The translations under genes were made by a program, and so were the position numbers. 64,000 nt of DNA from CAVALG01 sp963630555 (GTDB taxonomy: Bacteria; Bacillota; Clostridia; Oscillospirales; Acutalibacteraceae): contig CAVGND010000001.1 in assembly GCA_963630555.1 (NCBI GenBank), positions 1 through 64,000 of the forward strand, written 5' to 3'. The notes beneath the pieces are model-generated. The model saw only the letters and a program-made list of their open reading frames with translations, was not told the DNA's origin and ran no database searches. This document shows, in pieces, positions 16,999 to 27,112 of the stretch. Position 1 is the stretch's first letter, and every line of letters starts with the position of its first letter.

Positions 16999-19900
16999 AT
17001 GTTAAATATCATGGTGGGAAGATCAGGCACAGGCAAAACGTATTCAATGTTCGGAAAGATAAGTCAACTTATTAAAAACGGTGCGGACAATGTTTGCCTT
17101 TTAGTCCCCGACCAATTTTCATTTGAAGCGGAACGCATTATTGTTTTACTTTGCGGTTCTTCAGCCGTTAATAAGGTAAAGGTTTTCGGATTTAATCGGC
17201 TTGCCACCGAAATCTTAGGGAAATTCGGCGGAGTTTGCGGAATAAATATCGATGATGCTACACGCAAAGTTATTATGAAAAGAGCCGTTAGATCGGTTAA
17301 AGAACAACTCAGGCTGTATTCAAAAGCCTGCGAAACCGACAGTTTTATAAATGAGTTGCTTTTTACGGTAACGGAATTAAAGCAGGCGGATGTAAGTCCC
17401 ATTGAACTTACCGGAAACCCTGCGGTTAATTGTTATGAAAAACTGTCAGACAAGTTATATGATATTTCGGTCATCAGTGAAGCATACGATGCAATTGTCA
17501 AAAACACCTTTATAGACGGTGAGGATACTTTGCTTTATGCTTATGAAAAAGCGAAGGACAAAGACTTTTTCAGGGATAAGGTCTTTTTTGTTGACGGATT
17601 TGACGGCTTTTCAGGTCTGCAGTTTAAAATTCTTAAATTAATAATTAAAGAGTCTACCGAGTCAAATTTTTATTTCACCTGTAACGGCAAAGATTTTTAT
17701 ACCGACAAATCCTCATATTTTTCCGGCGTAAAAAAAGCAATTTGCTCGATTATATCGTTAGCCAAAGAATTCGGCGTCCCGATATCTGAACCTATCCTTC
17801 TTAAAGACAGGCGTAACGGCAACTCCGATCTGGCGGTTTATGAAAAAATTGCTTCTGGAGAAAATTTACCACGGGATACACGAAAGGCTGAAAATATTAC
17901 CATTTGTTGTGCTGATTCTCCGACGGACGAGTGTGAATTTGTTGCCAAACAGATCAGTCGGCTTGTAAGGGAAGGCGGCTTCAGATATAAGGATATAATT
18001 ATAGTCGCAGGCGACAAGGACGGATATCAGCGTGCAATCGACGAAACAATGAAACGTTACGGCATACCGTGCTATATCGATGAGCGCGTACCTGCCGATG
18101 AATTGGTGTTATCCATATACATATCCGCTCTCTTAAAATGTGCTGTTTCTTTTTCGACCGAAAATGTTTTGAGAATGCTAAAAACCGCTTTGGCCGGGCT
18201 GTCGGTTGAAGAAGTGGCGGAACTTGAAAACTATTGTTATGTCTGGGGTATCGAAGGCGACGATTGGAAACATGAATGGAATATGAATCCGTCGGGACTT
18301 AATTCACAGCGTGAAAATGTTGATTTTACTGAAAAATTAGAGCATCTCAATTCATTGCGGAAAACTGCGATAAAAGATATTATAAAGTTAACAGAGATAG
18401 GTAAAAGCGATATAAAAGATTATATAAAAACCGTTTATTACATAATGCGCAATACCGCTAAACCGTCGCTTAAAATATTTTTAGATAACCTGAAAAATGA
18501 TGTTTCCGGCGATGCTTATATTTCCGCGGAAACCGACAGTTGGGATGCAATTATCTCCGGATTTGACCGTTTATCCCTCTGTTTCGGCAACTGTAAAGTT
18601 GATGTAAAAGATGTTTCCGATGCATTCGATACATATATTGGCTCCCTCACTATCGGGGAAATACCGCAGTCAATCGATCAGGTTCAGTTCGGCTCAGCCG
18701 ACCGTATACGTCCCCGATATCCCAAAGCGGTTTTTTTGGTTGGAGTAAATCAGGGCGTGTTTCCGAAATTTGTGAAAAGCGGCGGGATTCTCAGTATTGC
18801 GGACAGAGCCAGGCTGAATATTGCGGGAGTAAATATAAATAACCGTACCGATGACGCATATATAGATGAAAACTACCGTTTTTATTGTGTAAGTACCTGT
18901 GCTTCCGAAAAATTATTTCTATCCTATTCAATCCTGAACGCAAAGCACGAAACTGCAGAACCGGCGTCGATTATCACTAAAATACTTACGACTTTTGAAA
19001 ATGATATACTTATGCGCGAGTCGTATTATAACCGTATAACTGAAAATGATATTCAGGCGAAACTGCCTGCATTTCAGAAGATGTCCGTAAATTGGAGCGA
19101 AAACAATATTATCGTCAACACCGTTAAAAGCCTGTTTGAAAACGACCGTGAATTTTCAAAAAAACTTCAATCGCTTAAGTCGGTTACAGCAGGTAAATCT
19201 TTCTCGATTTCACCGAATTCCGCTCTTAAATTGTACGGTAATAATTTAAGGTTTTCGGCTTCAAAAGTAGATACTTTTTATAATTGCCCGTTTTCATTCT
19301 TTTGCAGATTCGGCCTTAAAGCTGAAAAACCGCAAAGGGCTGAACTCAGCCCAATGATTAAAGGAACTGTTGTACACAGTGTTCTTGAATCTGTTATAAG
19401 CAAACACAAAAACGACCTGGGCACATTGACCGATGATACTGTTAAAAAAGAGGTCGATGCCGCAATAGATGCGTATTTTGAAAGCATTCAAATAAATAAA
19501 GCTGCGCTGCCCGCCGATTTTTTATATGCTTTACGGTATGTAACCGAAAATCTTTATGAACTTATAAAACGTATAAACGATGAATTTTCGAAATCGGAAT
19601 TTAAAGTTATCGGCTGCGAAATATCAATAAAAAACGGCGGCGATATTCCTGCGGTTACCGTGCCGGTGTCAGAAGATAAAAAAATTACCCTTACCGGCAG
19701 CGTTGACCGTGCGGATGCCTACAGTGACGGTCGGCATCTGTACATAAGAATTATTGATTACAAAACCGGTAAAAAAGTTTTTAGACTAAGTGATACTTTG
19801 GCAGGACTTAATTTGCAGATGCTGATATATCTTTGCGCAATTATCCGCTGTTACGGTGCAAATGCCGAGCCTGCGGGAATACTTTATCTGAATGCCTTTA

Positions 19901-20313
19901 AAAAGATAACCGATGATAAAGACGATGACTTTAAGACAAACGGCATACTCACAAATAATATTGAAGTTCTTAAAAAAATGACGGACGATTTTTCAAATAA
20001 ATATATACCGGTTAAAATTAAAAAATCAGGTGAATTTGACAAACGTATTTCAAAGGTTATACCGGACAGTGCGTTTGACCTGCTGTTCGGAAATGTGGAA
20101 CGCCACTTAAAAAATATGGGCCAATCCCTGTTTTCGGGCGAAATAAAGGCAGAGCCGATAGGTGAAAACGCCTGTAAGTTTTGTGATTACAGCGCTCTCT
20201 GCCTGCGTTCACCCGACCTGCCTGTGCGTCCGCTTGAAACATTCAGCGATGAAGAAACTATTGAAATTTTAAGACGGGAGGATGATGAAAACAATGGGGT
20301 TCAAAGCAACTAA
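16999..20313 (+). CDS. addB: ATP-dependent helicase/deoxyribonuclease subunit B
   Basis: A 1104-residue partner of AddA in the RecBCD-like complex that resects double-strand breaks to Chi. It opens with a Walker A motif (GRSGTGKT, 7-14), contains degenerate helicase motifs, and ends with a RecB-type nuclease domain (RIIDYKTGKK, about residue 920) clamped by an iron-sulphur cluster: the first cysteine is in FYNCPFSFF (about 762) and the other three in CKFCDYSALC near the C-terminus. Length is normal for Clostridia. Its end overlaps addA by about 30 bases. Confidence 0.93.
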   Translation: MLNIMVGRSGTGKTYSMFGKISQLIKNGADNVCLLVPDQFSFEAERIIVLLCGSSAVNKVKVFGFNRLATEILGKFGGVCGINIDDATRKVIMKRAVRSVKEQLRLYSKACETDSFINELLFTVTELKQADVSPIELTGNPAVNCYEKLSDKLYDISVISEAYDAIVKNTFIDGEDTLLYAYEKAKDKDFFRDKVFFVDGFDGFSGLQFKILKLIIKESTESNFYFTCNGKDFYTDKSSYFSGVKKAICSIISLAKEFGVPISEPILLKDRRNGNSDLAVYEKIASGENLPRDTRKAENITICCADSPTDECEFVAKQISRLVREGGFRYKDIIIVAGDKDGYQRAIDETMKRYGIPCYIDERVPADELVLSIYISALLKCAVSFSTENVLRMLKTALAGLSVEEVAELENYCYVWGIEGDDWKHEWNMNPSGLNSQRENVDFTEKLEHLNSLRKTAIKDIIKLTEIGKSDIKDYIKTVYYIMRNTAKPSLKIFLDNLKNDVSGDAYISAETDSWDAIISGFDRLSLCFGNCKVDVKDVSDAFDTYIGSLTIGEIPQSIDQVQFGSADRIRPRYPKAVFLVGVNQGVFPKFVKSGGILSIADRARLNIAGVNINNRTDDAYIDENYRFYCVSTCASEKLFLSYSILNAKHETAEPASIITKILTTFENDILMRESYYNRITENDIQAKLPAFQKMSVNWSENNIIVNTVKSLFENDREFSKKLQSLKSVTAGKSFSISPNSALKLYGNNLRFSASKVDTFYNCPFSFFCRFGLKAEKPQRAELSPMIKGTVVHSVLESVISKHKNDLGTLTDDTVKKEVDAAIDAYFESIQINKAALPADFLYALRYVTENLYELIKRINDEFSKSEFKVIGCEISIKNGGDIPAVTVPVSEDKKITLTGSVDRADAYSDGRHLYIRIIDYKTGKKVFRLSDTLAGLNLQMLIYLCAIIRCYGANAEPAGILYLNAFKKITDDKDDDFKTNGILTNNIEVLKKMTDDFSNKYIPVKIKKSGEFDKRISKVIPDSAFDLLFGNVERHLKNMGQSLFSGEIKAEPIGENACKFCDYSALCLRSPDLPVRPLETFSDEETIEILRREDDENNGVQSN

Positions 20314-23300
20314 AGAACAACAAAACGCTATAGATGCATCCGGAAGCGTGCTTGTATCCGCAGCCGCAGGTTCCGGCAAAACCGCGGTTTTGGTTGAACG
20401 CGTAATCAGACTGTTAACAAAAAATGATCCGATAACCGCCGACAGACTTGTTATTGTTACATTCACCGCAGCAGCTGCTGCCGAAATGCGCTCGCGTATA
20501 CAAATGCGGCTGGATGCCGAATGCGACGCGCATCCGTCCGATATAAATCTGAAAAAACAGCGTGCATTGCTTGAATCGGCTAAAATTTGTACGATAGATT
20601 CGTTTTGCATTGACCTTCTCCGTGAACACTTCGGTGCGGCAGGTGTTTCGCCGTCATTTAAAATACTGGATTCGGCTGTCCAGGACGATTTAATGTACAA
20701 GATATCAAATGAAATCGTATGTGAAAAACTTACTGCCGCCGATGGTGACTTTGCGGATTTTTTAAATATTATCGGTCACGATATAACCGTACCGGAAATT
20801 ACTGGATATGTGCGTCAAATTTACAATAAATCAATGAGTATGGCGGATCCTGCCGGCTGGCTTGATTCGGCAAGAAAAAAATATACTACGGCAATTGAAA
20901 ATACGCTGTGGTTTACCTCTTTGTTTGATAAAGCGGAAGATTATGTTGCGGAAATGATCCGACCGATTTCCGAATTGTCGCAAATTATCGAAACGGATTC
21001 CGAACTTACGGATAAGTACGGCAACGACATAAAGGAACTTGAAACTTCAATCGCCTTACTTTCCGAAGCGGTAAACATCCGTGACTTTGATAAAACGCAA
21101 ACCGCCCTGTCTGAATTTCTTGCGATCACAGACGGCGCATTTAAAAAACCGTCGGCAGGAATTAAGGAGGCTGCCGCAAACCTGCGAAGCGAATATAAGA
21201 AAATAAAATCATTGCAACCCGAATTCAAATCAAGCCTTGACGACTGCAGGCGGTTAAATGCACTTGCGGGTTCTGCGGTAAGTGTTTTATGCGACCTTGT
21301 CGGCGAATTTTCGGCAAGATTTGAGTCTGAAATGTTACGGCGTGATTCTTTGAATTTTTCTTTGGCTGAACATAAGGCATACGAGTTGATGTGCCGTACC
21401 GAAAACGGCAAAGTAATATATACCGATTTACAAAAAGAAATTGCAGGAATGTATGACGAGGTTCTGGTAGACGAATATCAGGATGTGAACGATTTACAGG
21501 ATTCAATTTTTAATGTTATTTCCGATTTTGGAAAAAGGCTGTTTGTAGTGGGTGATGTTAAGCAGAGTATATACGGTTTCAGAAATGCAGCCCCTGAAAA
21601 TTTTATTGCCAAGAAGGATGAATTTCCGGATTATATTGACGGTGCATCAAAATCTAAAATTTTGCTTAATGCCAACTTCCGCAGCCGCAAGGGTATATGC
21701 GATTATACAAACTTCGTATTTGAAAGGATTATGAGGCGCAGTGTAGGCTCAATTGAATATAACGAAGATGAAAAACTTAACGCAAGGGCTTCCTATCCGC
21801 CGTGCGATGCGCCCGATGTGGAATTGCATTTATTGCAAAGTGACGGCAATGCCGAGCAGATCCGAAAAAACGAAGCGGCACAAATAGCCGAATATATTAA
21901 AAACAACGCGGGAAACATGCAACTTTATGATTCAAAATTGCAAAAAAACCGACCTGCGGAATACGGCGATTTTACGGTGCTGCTGCGTTCCCATAACACA
22001 AAGGGACAGGTCTATCTTGACGAATTTCAAAAACGGGGTATTCCCGCAAACATTATAGCAGACAGTAATTTTAACGAGCCGGAAATTAAAACCGTTTTAT
22101 CGCTTTTGCAGGTAGTTGATAATCCTATACAGGATATTCCGCTTATTTCCGTAATGTCCTGCCCGCTGTACGACCTCAGTTTTGATGAAATTGCAAAAAT
22201 ACGGACTTGTGACCGCGAACACTCTATGTATTCCGCTCTTATAGTAAGTGCCGGAAACGGCAACGAAAATGCAAAATCGGTTTTAAACAGTATATCACGT
22301 TTCAGACGCTTTGCTGCTACCGAAAGCATTGTTAAACTGATTGACCGGATATACTCCGAAACTTCCGCACTCGAAATCTTTTCGGCGTGTGAAGAAGGTG
22401 CGGTAAAAAGAGAAAATCTGCTTATGTTGCGTCGTTTTGCGCAAAATTATTATAAGATAGATAAAGGCGGACTTTCCGGATTTTTACGATATATGGAAAA
22501 ATCCGTAACTCAAAAGACCGAGGTAACCAAGGGCGCTATGTCGGGTAACTGCGTCAGAATTATGAGTATGCATAAATCAAAAGGCTTGCAGTTTCCGGTT
22601 TGCATTTTAGGGTCGCTTTCTTCGGCTTTTAACAAACTGGATTCAAGAAGTTCTTTAGTCATAAGTGATACGGAAGGTATAGGATTAAAGATTGTGGACG
22701 ACAGAACAGGACTGCGCGTTAACACACCGCAGCGAATCGGCACGATAACTGCGATAAATCGCAAAAATATATCTGAAGAATTACGGTTACTTTATGTTGC
22801 GTTCACCCGCGCTGAGGAAAAACTGTATATATCCGTATCGGCAAATGATATGGGCAAATACATTGAAAAACAGTATTCCGAAATAGGGAAAAATTTGCAT
22901 ATGGACGGAAGACTCGATGTCAAGGCAATATTAAGTGCAACCTCTTTTTCGGATTTGATAATCAGGGGAACGCTGTTTCATCCGTGCGCCGAGGTGCTCC
23001 GTTCAATGGCAGGCGCACCAAAAAATCTTGCTTTTGCCGCCGAAGAACCGATAAGCGTTGTTATTGATACTCCGTGCAGCAGTGAAGAAAAGAGCGAAGA
23101 ATTTGACGATGAAATTTCCGAAATTATTGTTGACCGAAGTTTATCGGATGAATTTAAAAAACGCTTTGATTTTGAATATCCGTATTCAACCTGTGTGAAC
23201 CGACCCTCAAAAACCACCGTGACCAAACTTCTTAATGATAAAGCCGGATCTGAATTTGAATTTTCTTCTGCACCCGAATGTCTGTCGGAAAACGGACTGA

Positions 23301-23788
23301 CCGCAGCGGAAAAGGGAACCGCAACACATAAATTTTTACAATATGCCGATTACGGCGCCGTAAATAATATTAACGGCGAGATTGTAAGATTGACCGAGTG
23401 GGAATACCTGACCGAAGCGGAAGCTATGAGCATTGACCGCAATGCGGTCGACACATTTTTCCGCAGCAGCATATTTAAGCGTGCACAGTCCGCGGAATTT
23501 TACAAAAGAGAGCAACGCTTTATTTATGCCGAATGTCAGGAGGGTGCCAAACCATCGGATGACGATACTGTCGTTCAAGGGGCGGTCGACCTTGTGTTTG
23601 CCGAAAATGACGGTATGATAATTGTTGATTTTAAGACTACACGTTTGGAGAATGAGGATGAATTTATAGAAAAATATCGTATTCAGCTTAATATATACGC
23701 TAAGGCGATGGAAAGTACATTTTCATTACCGGTTAAAGAAAAATATGTGTATTCCTTTTATCTTAACAAGGCAATAAAAATATCATAA
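20282..23788 (+). CDS. addA: ATP-dependent helicase/nuclease subunit A
   Basis: A protein of up to 1168 residues, the UvrD-type motor and nuclease of the AddAB complex. Walker A is SAAAGSGKTAVL (about 27-38), Walker B and neighbours are VLVDEYQDVNDLQ (about 395), motif VI is LRLLYVAFTRAEEKLY, and the C-terminal RecB nuclease motif is IIVDFKTTR (about 1116). It follows addB with overlap. Three ATGs compete (20282, 20285, 20294); GGGAGG at 20276-20281 is too close to the first two, so 20294 may be the true start and the protein would then begin MGFKATKEQQNAI. Confidence 0.93.
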   Translation: MMKTMGFKATKEQQNAIDASGSVLVSAAAGSGKTAVLVERVIRLLTKNDPITADRLVIVTFTAAAAAEMRSRIQMRLDAECDAHPSDINLKKQRALLESAKICTIDSFCIDLLREHFGAAGVSPSFKILDSAVQDDLMYKISNEIVCEKLTAADGDFADFLNIIGHDITVPEITGYVRQIYNKSMSMADPAGWLDSARKKYTTAIENTLWFTSLFDKAEDYVAEMIRPISELSQIIETDSELTDKYGNDIKELETSIALLSEAVNIRDFDKTQTALSEFLAITDGAFKKPSAGIKEAAANLRSEYKKIKSLQPEFKSSLDDCRRLNALAGSAVSVLCDLVGEFSARFESEMLRRDSLNFSLAEHKAYELMCRTENGKVIYTDLQKEIAGMYDEVLVDEYQDVNDLQDSIFNVISDFGKRLFVVGDVKQSIYGFRNAAPENFIAKKDEFPDYIDGASKSKILLNANFRSRKGICDYTNFVFERIMRRSVGSIEYNEDEKLNARASYPPCDAPDVELHLLQSDGNAEQIRKNEAAQIAEYIKNNAGNMQLYDSKLQKNRPAEYGDFTVLLRSHNTKGQVYLDEFQKRGIPANIIADSNFNEPEIKTVLSLLQVVDNPIQDIPLISVMSCPLYDLSFDEIAKIRTCDREHSMYSALIVSAGNGNENAKSVLNSISRFRRFAATESIVKLIDRIYSETSALEIFSACEEGAVKRENLLMLRRFAQNYYKIDKGGLSGFLRYMEKSVTQKTEVTKGAMSGNCVRIMSMHKSKGLQFPVCILGSLSSAFNKLDSRSSLVISDTEGIGLKIVDDRTGLRVNTPQRIGTITAINRKNISEELRLLYVAFTRAEEKLYISVSANDMGKYIEKQYSEIGKNLHMDGRLDVKAILSATSFSDLIIRGTLFHPCAEVLRSMAGAPKNLAFAAEEPISVVIDTPCSSEEKSEEFDDEISEIIVDRSLSDEFKKRFDFEYPYSTCVNRPSKTTVTKLLNDKAGSEFEFSSAPECLSENGLTAAEKGTATHKFLQYADYGAVNNINGEIVRLTEWEYLTEAEAMSIDRNAVDTFFRSSIFKRAQSAEFYKREQRFIYAECQEGAKPSDDDTVVQGAVDLVFAENDGMIIVDFKTTRLENEDEFIEKYRIQLNIYAKAMESTFSLPVKEKYVYSFYLNKAIKIS

Positions 23789-23796
23789 TGAATTGA

Positions 23797-23860
23797 AAAA
23801 ATATCTCCTGCATAAATATCTACTGATGGATTTTACTATGATGTTTCAGGAGGTATTTTT
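23797..23860 (+). promoter_or_regulatory. Inverted repeat that can mask the dacF ribosome site
   Basis: AAAAATATCTCCTG (23797-23810) can pair with CAGGAGGTATTTTT (23847-23860): 14 pairs, one of them G-U. The second arm contains the strong AGGAGG ribosome site of the next gene. If transcription comes from upstream (addA read-through) the site would be masked, and the T-rich end also makes it terminator-like. If a sporulation promoter starts inside the 36-base loop, the first arm is absent and translation is free. Confidence 0.4.
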
Positions 23861-25102
23861 ATGCACAAATTAAAATTTATCGCAGCACTTTTATGCATGA
23901 TGATATTAGTGACACCGGTGTTTCGTGTTAATGTATTTGCAGAAGTGGCAGACGGCAACGGAATAGCAACCGAATGTATGTCGGACGATCTGACCGAGCC
24001 GCTTGACGCTGTAGAAACTGTGACTTCTGCAGACGGTATGCCTGAACTCAGCGCTCAGTCCGCAATTCTTATTGAACAAAACACGGGGAAGGTGTTGTTT
24101 GAAAAAAATTCACACGAGAAATCGGCACCCGCGTCAGTGACTAAAGTTATGTCGCTGCTGCTAATATTTGAGGCTATTGACGACGGAAAACTGTCAATGG
24201 ACACCGCCGTTACGGTAAGCGAATATGCAGCCTCAATGGGCGGTTCGCAAATATGGCTTGAACCGAATGAAAAAATGACAGTGGATGAACTTCTGCGCGC
24301 TGCGGTAATCGCTTCAGCCAATGATGCAACCGTTGCGTTGGCGGAAGCTGTCAGCGGCAGTTGCGAAAATTTTGTTGCCGCTATGAATGAAAGGGCAAAG
24401 GAACTCGGGGCAAACGAATGTAGTTTCATTAATCCGACGGGATTGGATGCCGAAGGGCACTTTATGTCGGCAAATGATATTGCTTTGATTTCCGCAGAAT
24501 TGATAAAGCATGAAAAAATTAAGGATTATTCGACCGTTTGGATGGATACGCTGCGTGACGGTAAAACGGAACTTGTTAATACAAATAAACTTGTAAAATT
24601 CTATGACGGTGCTACAGGACTTAAAACAGGGACCACATCTGCTGCCGGGTGTTGCCTTTCCGCCAGTGCGGAAAGGGATGGGCTTTCGGTGATTGCAGTT
24701 GTTTTAAAGGCACCGACAAGTAAAGAGCGTTTTGCAGATGCGCGCAAACTTCTTGATTATGCGTTTGCTAATTTCAGTTTTAAAGAGGTTGAAGCGGAAA
24801 AAGCCAATCTTAAAAATGTCAGAGTAAAAGGCGGTATCGGTAATTTTGTTGCGGCTGTTCCACAAAATTCCGTTTCGATTTTAATTAAAAAAGGTACCGA
24901 CGAAAAACTGTCACAAGAGGTTGATTTAATCAAGGAACTGACAGCGCCTGTTAAAAAAGGCGACAGGGTAGGGGTGTGTAAAATCAAATATAACGGCGAG
25001 ATAATAGGTGAAATAAATATAACCGCAGACAGGAATATTGGAAAACTGAATTTTTCGTCAGTGCTGAAACGTATACTTCAAACATTTTCTTTTTTTGAAT
25101 GA
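23861..25102 (+). CDS. dacF: D-alanyl-D-alanine carboxypeptidase (DacF/PBP5-like)
   Basis: A 413-residue serine peptidase that trims the terminal D-Ala from peptidoglycan stem peptides. It has a signal peptide (1-28, ending VFA), the catalytic SxxK motif SVTK (about 93-96), SAN (about 151-153) and KTG in GLKTGTT (about 254), then a C-terminal PBP5-type beta domain and an amphipathic end (SVLKRILQTFSFF) that likely attaches to the membrane. The ribosome site AGGAGG is strong. DacF is a sporulation cortex enzyme in Bacillus; with spoVM and bofA nearby a sporulation role is plausible, but a vegetative DacA role cannot be excluded. Confidence 0.88.
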   Translation: MHKLKFIAALLCMMILVTPVFRVNVFAEVADGNGIATECMSDDLTEPLDAVETVTSADGMPELSAQSAILIEQNTGKVLFEKNSHEKSAPASVTKVMSLLLIFEAIDDGKLSMDTAVTVSEYAASMGGSQIWLEPNEKMTVDELLRAAVIASANDATVALAEAVSGSCENFVAAMNERAKELGANECSFINPTGLDAEGHFMSANDIALISAELIKHEKIKDYSTVWMDTLRDGKTELVNTNKLVKFYDGATGLKTGTTSAAGCCLSASAERDGLSVIAVVLKAPTSKERFADARKLLDYAFANFSFKEVEAEKANLKNVRVKGGIGNFVAAVPQNSVSILIKKGTDEKLSQEVDLIKELTAPVKKGDRVGVCKIKYNGEIIGEINITADRNIGKLNFSSVLKRILQTFSFFE

Positions 25103-25184
25103 ATTTTATACAGGTCAGACGCGCTATATTCCAATTTAAAAAATAAGACTTTTTTAAAAAACATTAAAAAATCAATTGAAAAAT

Positions 25185-25213
25185 TTGTTGTAATATAGTA
25201 ATATTATTATAAT
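25185..25213 (+). promoter_or_regulatory. Sigma-A-type promoter of pgi
   Basis: TTGTTG (25185-25190), a 17-base spacer and TATAAT (25208-25213) end 29 bases before the pgi start. The surrounding 140-base gap is very AT-rich and holds nothing else that I can identify. Confidence 0.65.
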
Positions 25214-25242
25214 GACAAATTCAAGGAGGATGTTCATAGACT

Positions 25243-26583
25243 ATGTCGTTAAAATTTAACAGCGGTTATGCCGAAACTTTCGTTTCCGGTGATGAATTAA
25301 AGGGAATGAAGTGCCTTGTGGGTGAAGTGCATAATCAATTGGAAAAAAGAACCGGACTCGGAAACGATTTTTTGGGTTGGCTTGATCTTCCCGTTAATTA
25401 TGATAAGGAAGAGTTCACAAGAATAAAAAAAGCGGCTGCCAAAATCGCAGGCGATACCGATGTTTTTATTGCTATCGGTATAGGCGGTTCATATCTCGGT
25501 GCTAAGGCAGCGATAGATTTTATTAAATCGCCTTTATATAACAATTTGCCCGGGAAAAGGACACCTGATATTTATTTCATAGGCAACAGTATAAGTGGCA
25601 GTGCAATGAGCGATCTTTTGAAGATCTGCGAGGGAAAGCGGATATCTCTTAATGTTATTTCAAAATCCGGCACGACAACCGAACCCGCCGTTGCTTTCAG
25701 AATTTTACGCGAATATCTTGAAAACAGCGTCGGCAAAGAAGAAGCAAAGCATAGAATTTACTGCACGACCGATAAGGCGCGCGGCACCCTTAAAGAACTT
25801 GCGGATAAGGAAGGATACGAAACCTTTGTAGTTCCGGATGATGTCGGGGGAAGATATTCTGTTCTTACGGCGGTCGGACTTCTCCCTATAGCTGTAAGCG
25901 GTGCGGATATTGACGCTCTTATGGCAGGTGCCGCAAAAGCGAGGGAGGAATATTCAGAACCCGATCTTATGAAAAACCCTTGCTATCAGTATGCGGCACT
26001 GAGAAATATTTTTTATAATAAGGGCAAAGCGATAGAATTACTTGTAAGTTATGAACCGAGATTTACAATGATGGCGGAATGGTTTAAACAATTGTACGGC
26101 GAGAGTGAAGGAAAAGATAACAAAGGCATTTTCCCTGCAGCTGTTACTTTCACTACCGATCTCCATTCAATGGGTCAGTATATTCAGGACGGCAGACGCC
26201 ACCTGTTTGAAACCGTGGTTACAATTGGCGACTGCGGTGATGATATTATAATTAAGGAAGATGCCGTAAACGGTGACGGACTTAACTTTATTGCCGGTAA
26301 AACGATGTCGTATGTAAACAAAAAGGCGTTTGAAGCTACGGTTCTTGCCCATACGGACGGCGGTGTGCCTAACCTTGTAATAGGGCTCGATAAGGCTGAT
26401 GAAGAAGATCTCGGAAGATTGATCTATTTCTTTGAAAAGGCGTGCGCAGTATCGGGATATTTGCTCGGTGTTAATCCGTTTAATCAGCCCGGTGTTGAAA
26501 GTTATAAGAAAAATATGTTTGCTATGCTCGGTAAACCCGGCTATGAATCACAAAAAGCAGAACTTGAAGCGCGTATAAAATAA
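25243..26583 (+). CDS. pgi: Glucose-6-phosphate isomerase
   Basis: A 446-residue glycolytic enzyme interconverting glucose-6-phosphate and fructose-6-phosphate. Sugar-isomerase domains show AIGIGGSYLGAKA (about 77-90), VISKSGTTTEPAVAF (about 137), the VGGRYSVLTAVGLLP signature (about 205) and the catalytic Glu/His region later on. Length corresponds to the short Firmicutes form. ATG follows CAAGGAGG. It has its own promoter and appears to be a single gene, with a 46-base gap to the next one. Confidence 0.95.
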   Translation: MSLKFNSGYAETFVSGDELKGMKCLVGEVHNQLEKRTGLGNDFLGWLDLPVNYDKEEFTRIKKAAAKIAGDTDVFIAIGIGGSYLGAKAAIDFIKSPLYNNLPGKRTPDIYFIGNSISGSAMSDLLKICEGKRISLNVISKSGTTTEPAVAFRILREYLENSVGKEEAKHRIYCTTDKARGTLKELADKEGYETFVVPDDVGGRYSVLTAVGLLPIAVSGADIDALMAGAAKAREEYSEPDLMKNPCYQYAALRNIFYNKGKAIELLVSYEPRFTMMAEWFKQLYGESEGKDNKGIFPAAVTFTTDLHSMGQYIQDGRRHLFETVVTIGDCGDDIIIKEDAVNGDGLNFIAGKTMSYVNKKAFEATVLAHTDGGVPNLVIGLDKADEEDLGRLIYFFEKACAVSGYLLGVNPFNQPGVESYKKNMFAMLGKPGYESQKAELEARIK

Positions 26584-26629
26584 TTGTGAAATATGCGGCT
26601 GCGGCTGCTAATATAAAGGAGCGATATTT

Positions 26630-27046
26630 ATGGTAAAACTCATTATCGGAAAGAAAGGCTCGGGTAAGACAAAAAAATTGATTGACGCTGTAACAACTGC
26701 TCAGTCAAAATCAACCGGCAACGTTGTTTGTGTTGAAAAAGGTCCCGCACTTACTTATGACATTCATAACAGTGTTCGCCTTATAAACACAGAGGATTAT
26801 AACATAGCGGGTTATGATATGTTCTACGGCCTTTTGGCGGGCATTTGCGCCAGCAATTTTGATGTTACCGATGTATTTGTTGATGCTACGTTGAGAATCG
26901 GTACAAGGGATTATGCGGCTCTTACGGAATTTATGAAAAAGGTTGTTTCGCTTGCTGAGGAAAGCCACACTGAATTCACTTTCACAATTTCGTGTGATGA
27001 ATCCGAACTTCCTGCCGAAATCTTTGAATATGCGGTAAAAGCATAA
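26630..27046 (+). CDS. Small P-loop protein, unknown function
   Basis: A 138-residue cytosolic protein with a perfect Walker A motif close to the N-terminus (GKKGSGKT, residues 7-14) and a plausible Walker B (DVFVDAT, about 83-89). It is too short for a normal AAA or ABC ATPase and shows no other domain I can name. Similar proteins in Clostridia are, as far as I remember, annotated loosely as ATPase or twitching-motility-like. The site AAAGGAGCGATATTT is strong. It lies after pgi and before a bidirectional terminator. Confidence 0.7.
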   Translation: MVKLIIGKKGSGKTKKLIDAVTTAQSKSTGNVVCVEKGPALTYDIHNSVRLINTEDYNIAGYDMFYGLLAGICASNFDVTDVFVDATLRIGTRDYAALTEFMKKVVSLAEESHTEFTFTISCDESELPAEIFEYAVKA

Positions 27047-27063
27047 AATATTTTGCACTGATA

Positions 27064-27094
27064 AAAGGGCCGTATCATTACGATGCGGTCCTTT
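27064..27094. terminator. Bidirectional terminator
   Basis: AAAGGGCCGTATC (27064-27076) and GATGCGGTCCTTT (27082-27094) form a 13-pair stem with two G-U pairs and a 5-base loop. It sits between the converging small P-loop gene and the ogg gene and can serve both. Confidence 0.75.
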
Positions 27095-27112
27095 AACTGT
27101 AAACATATCCGT

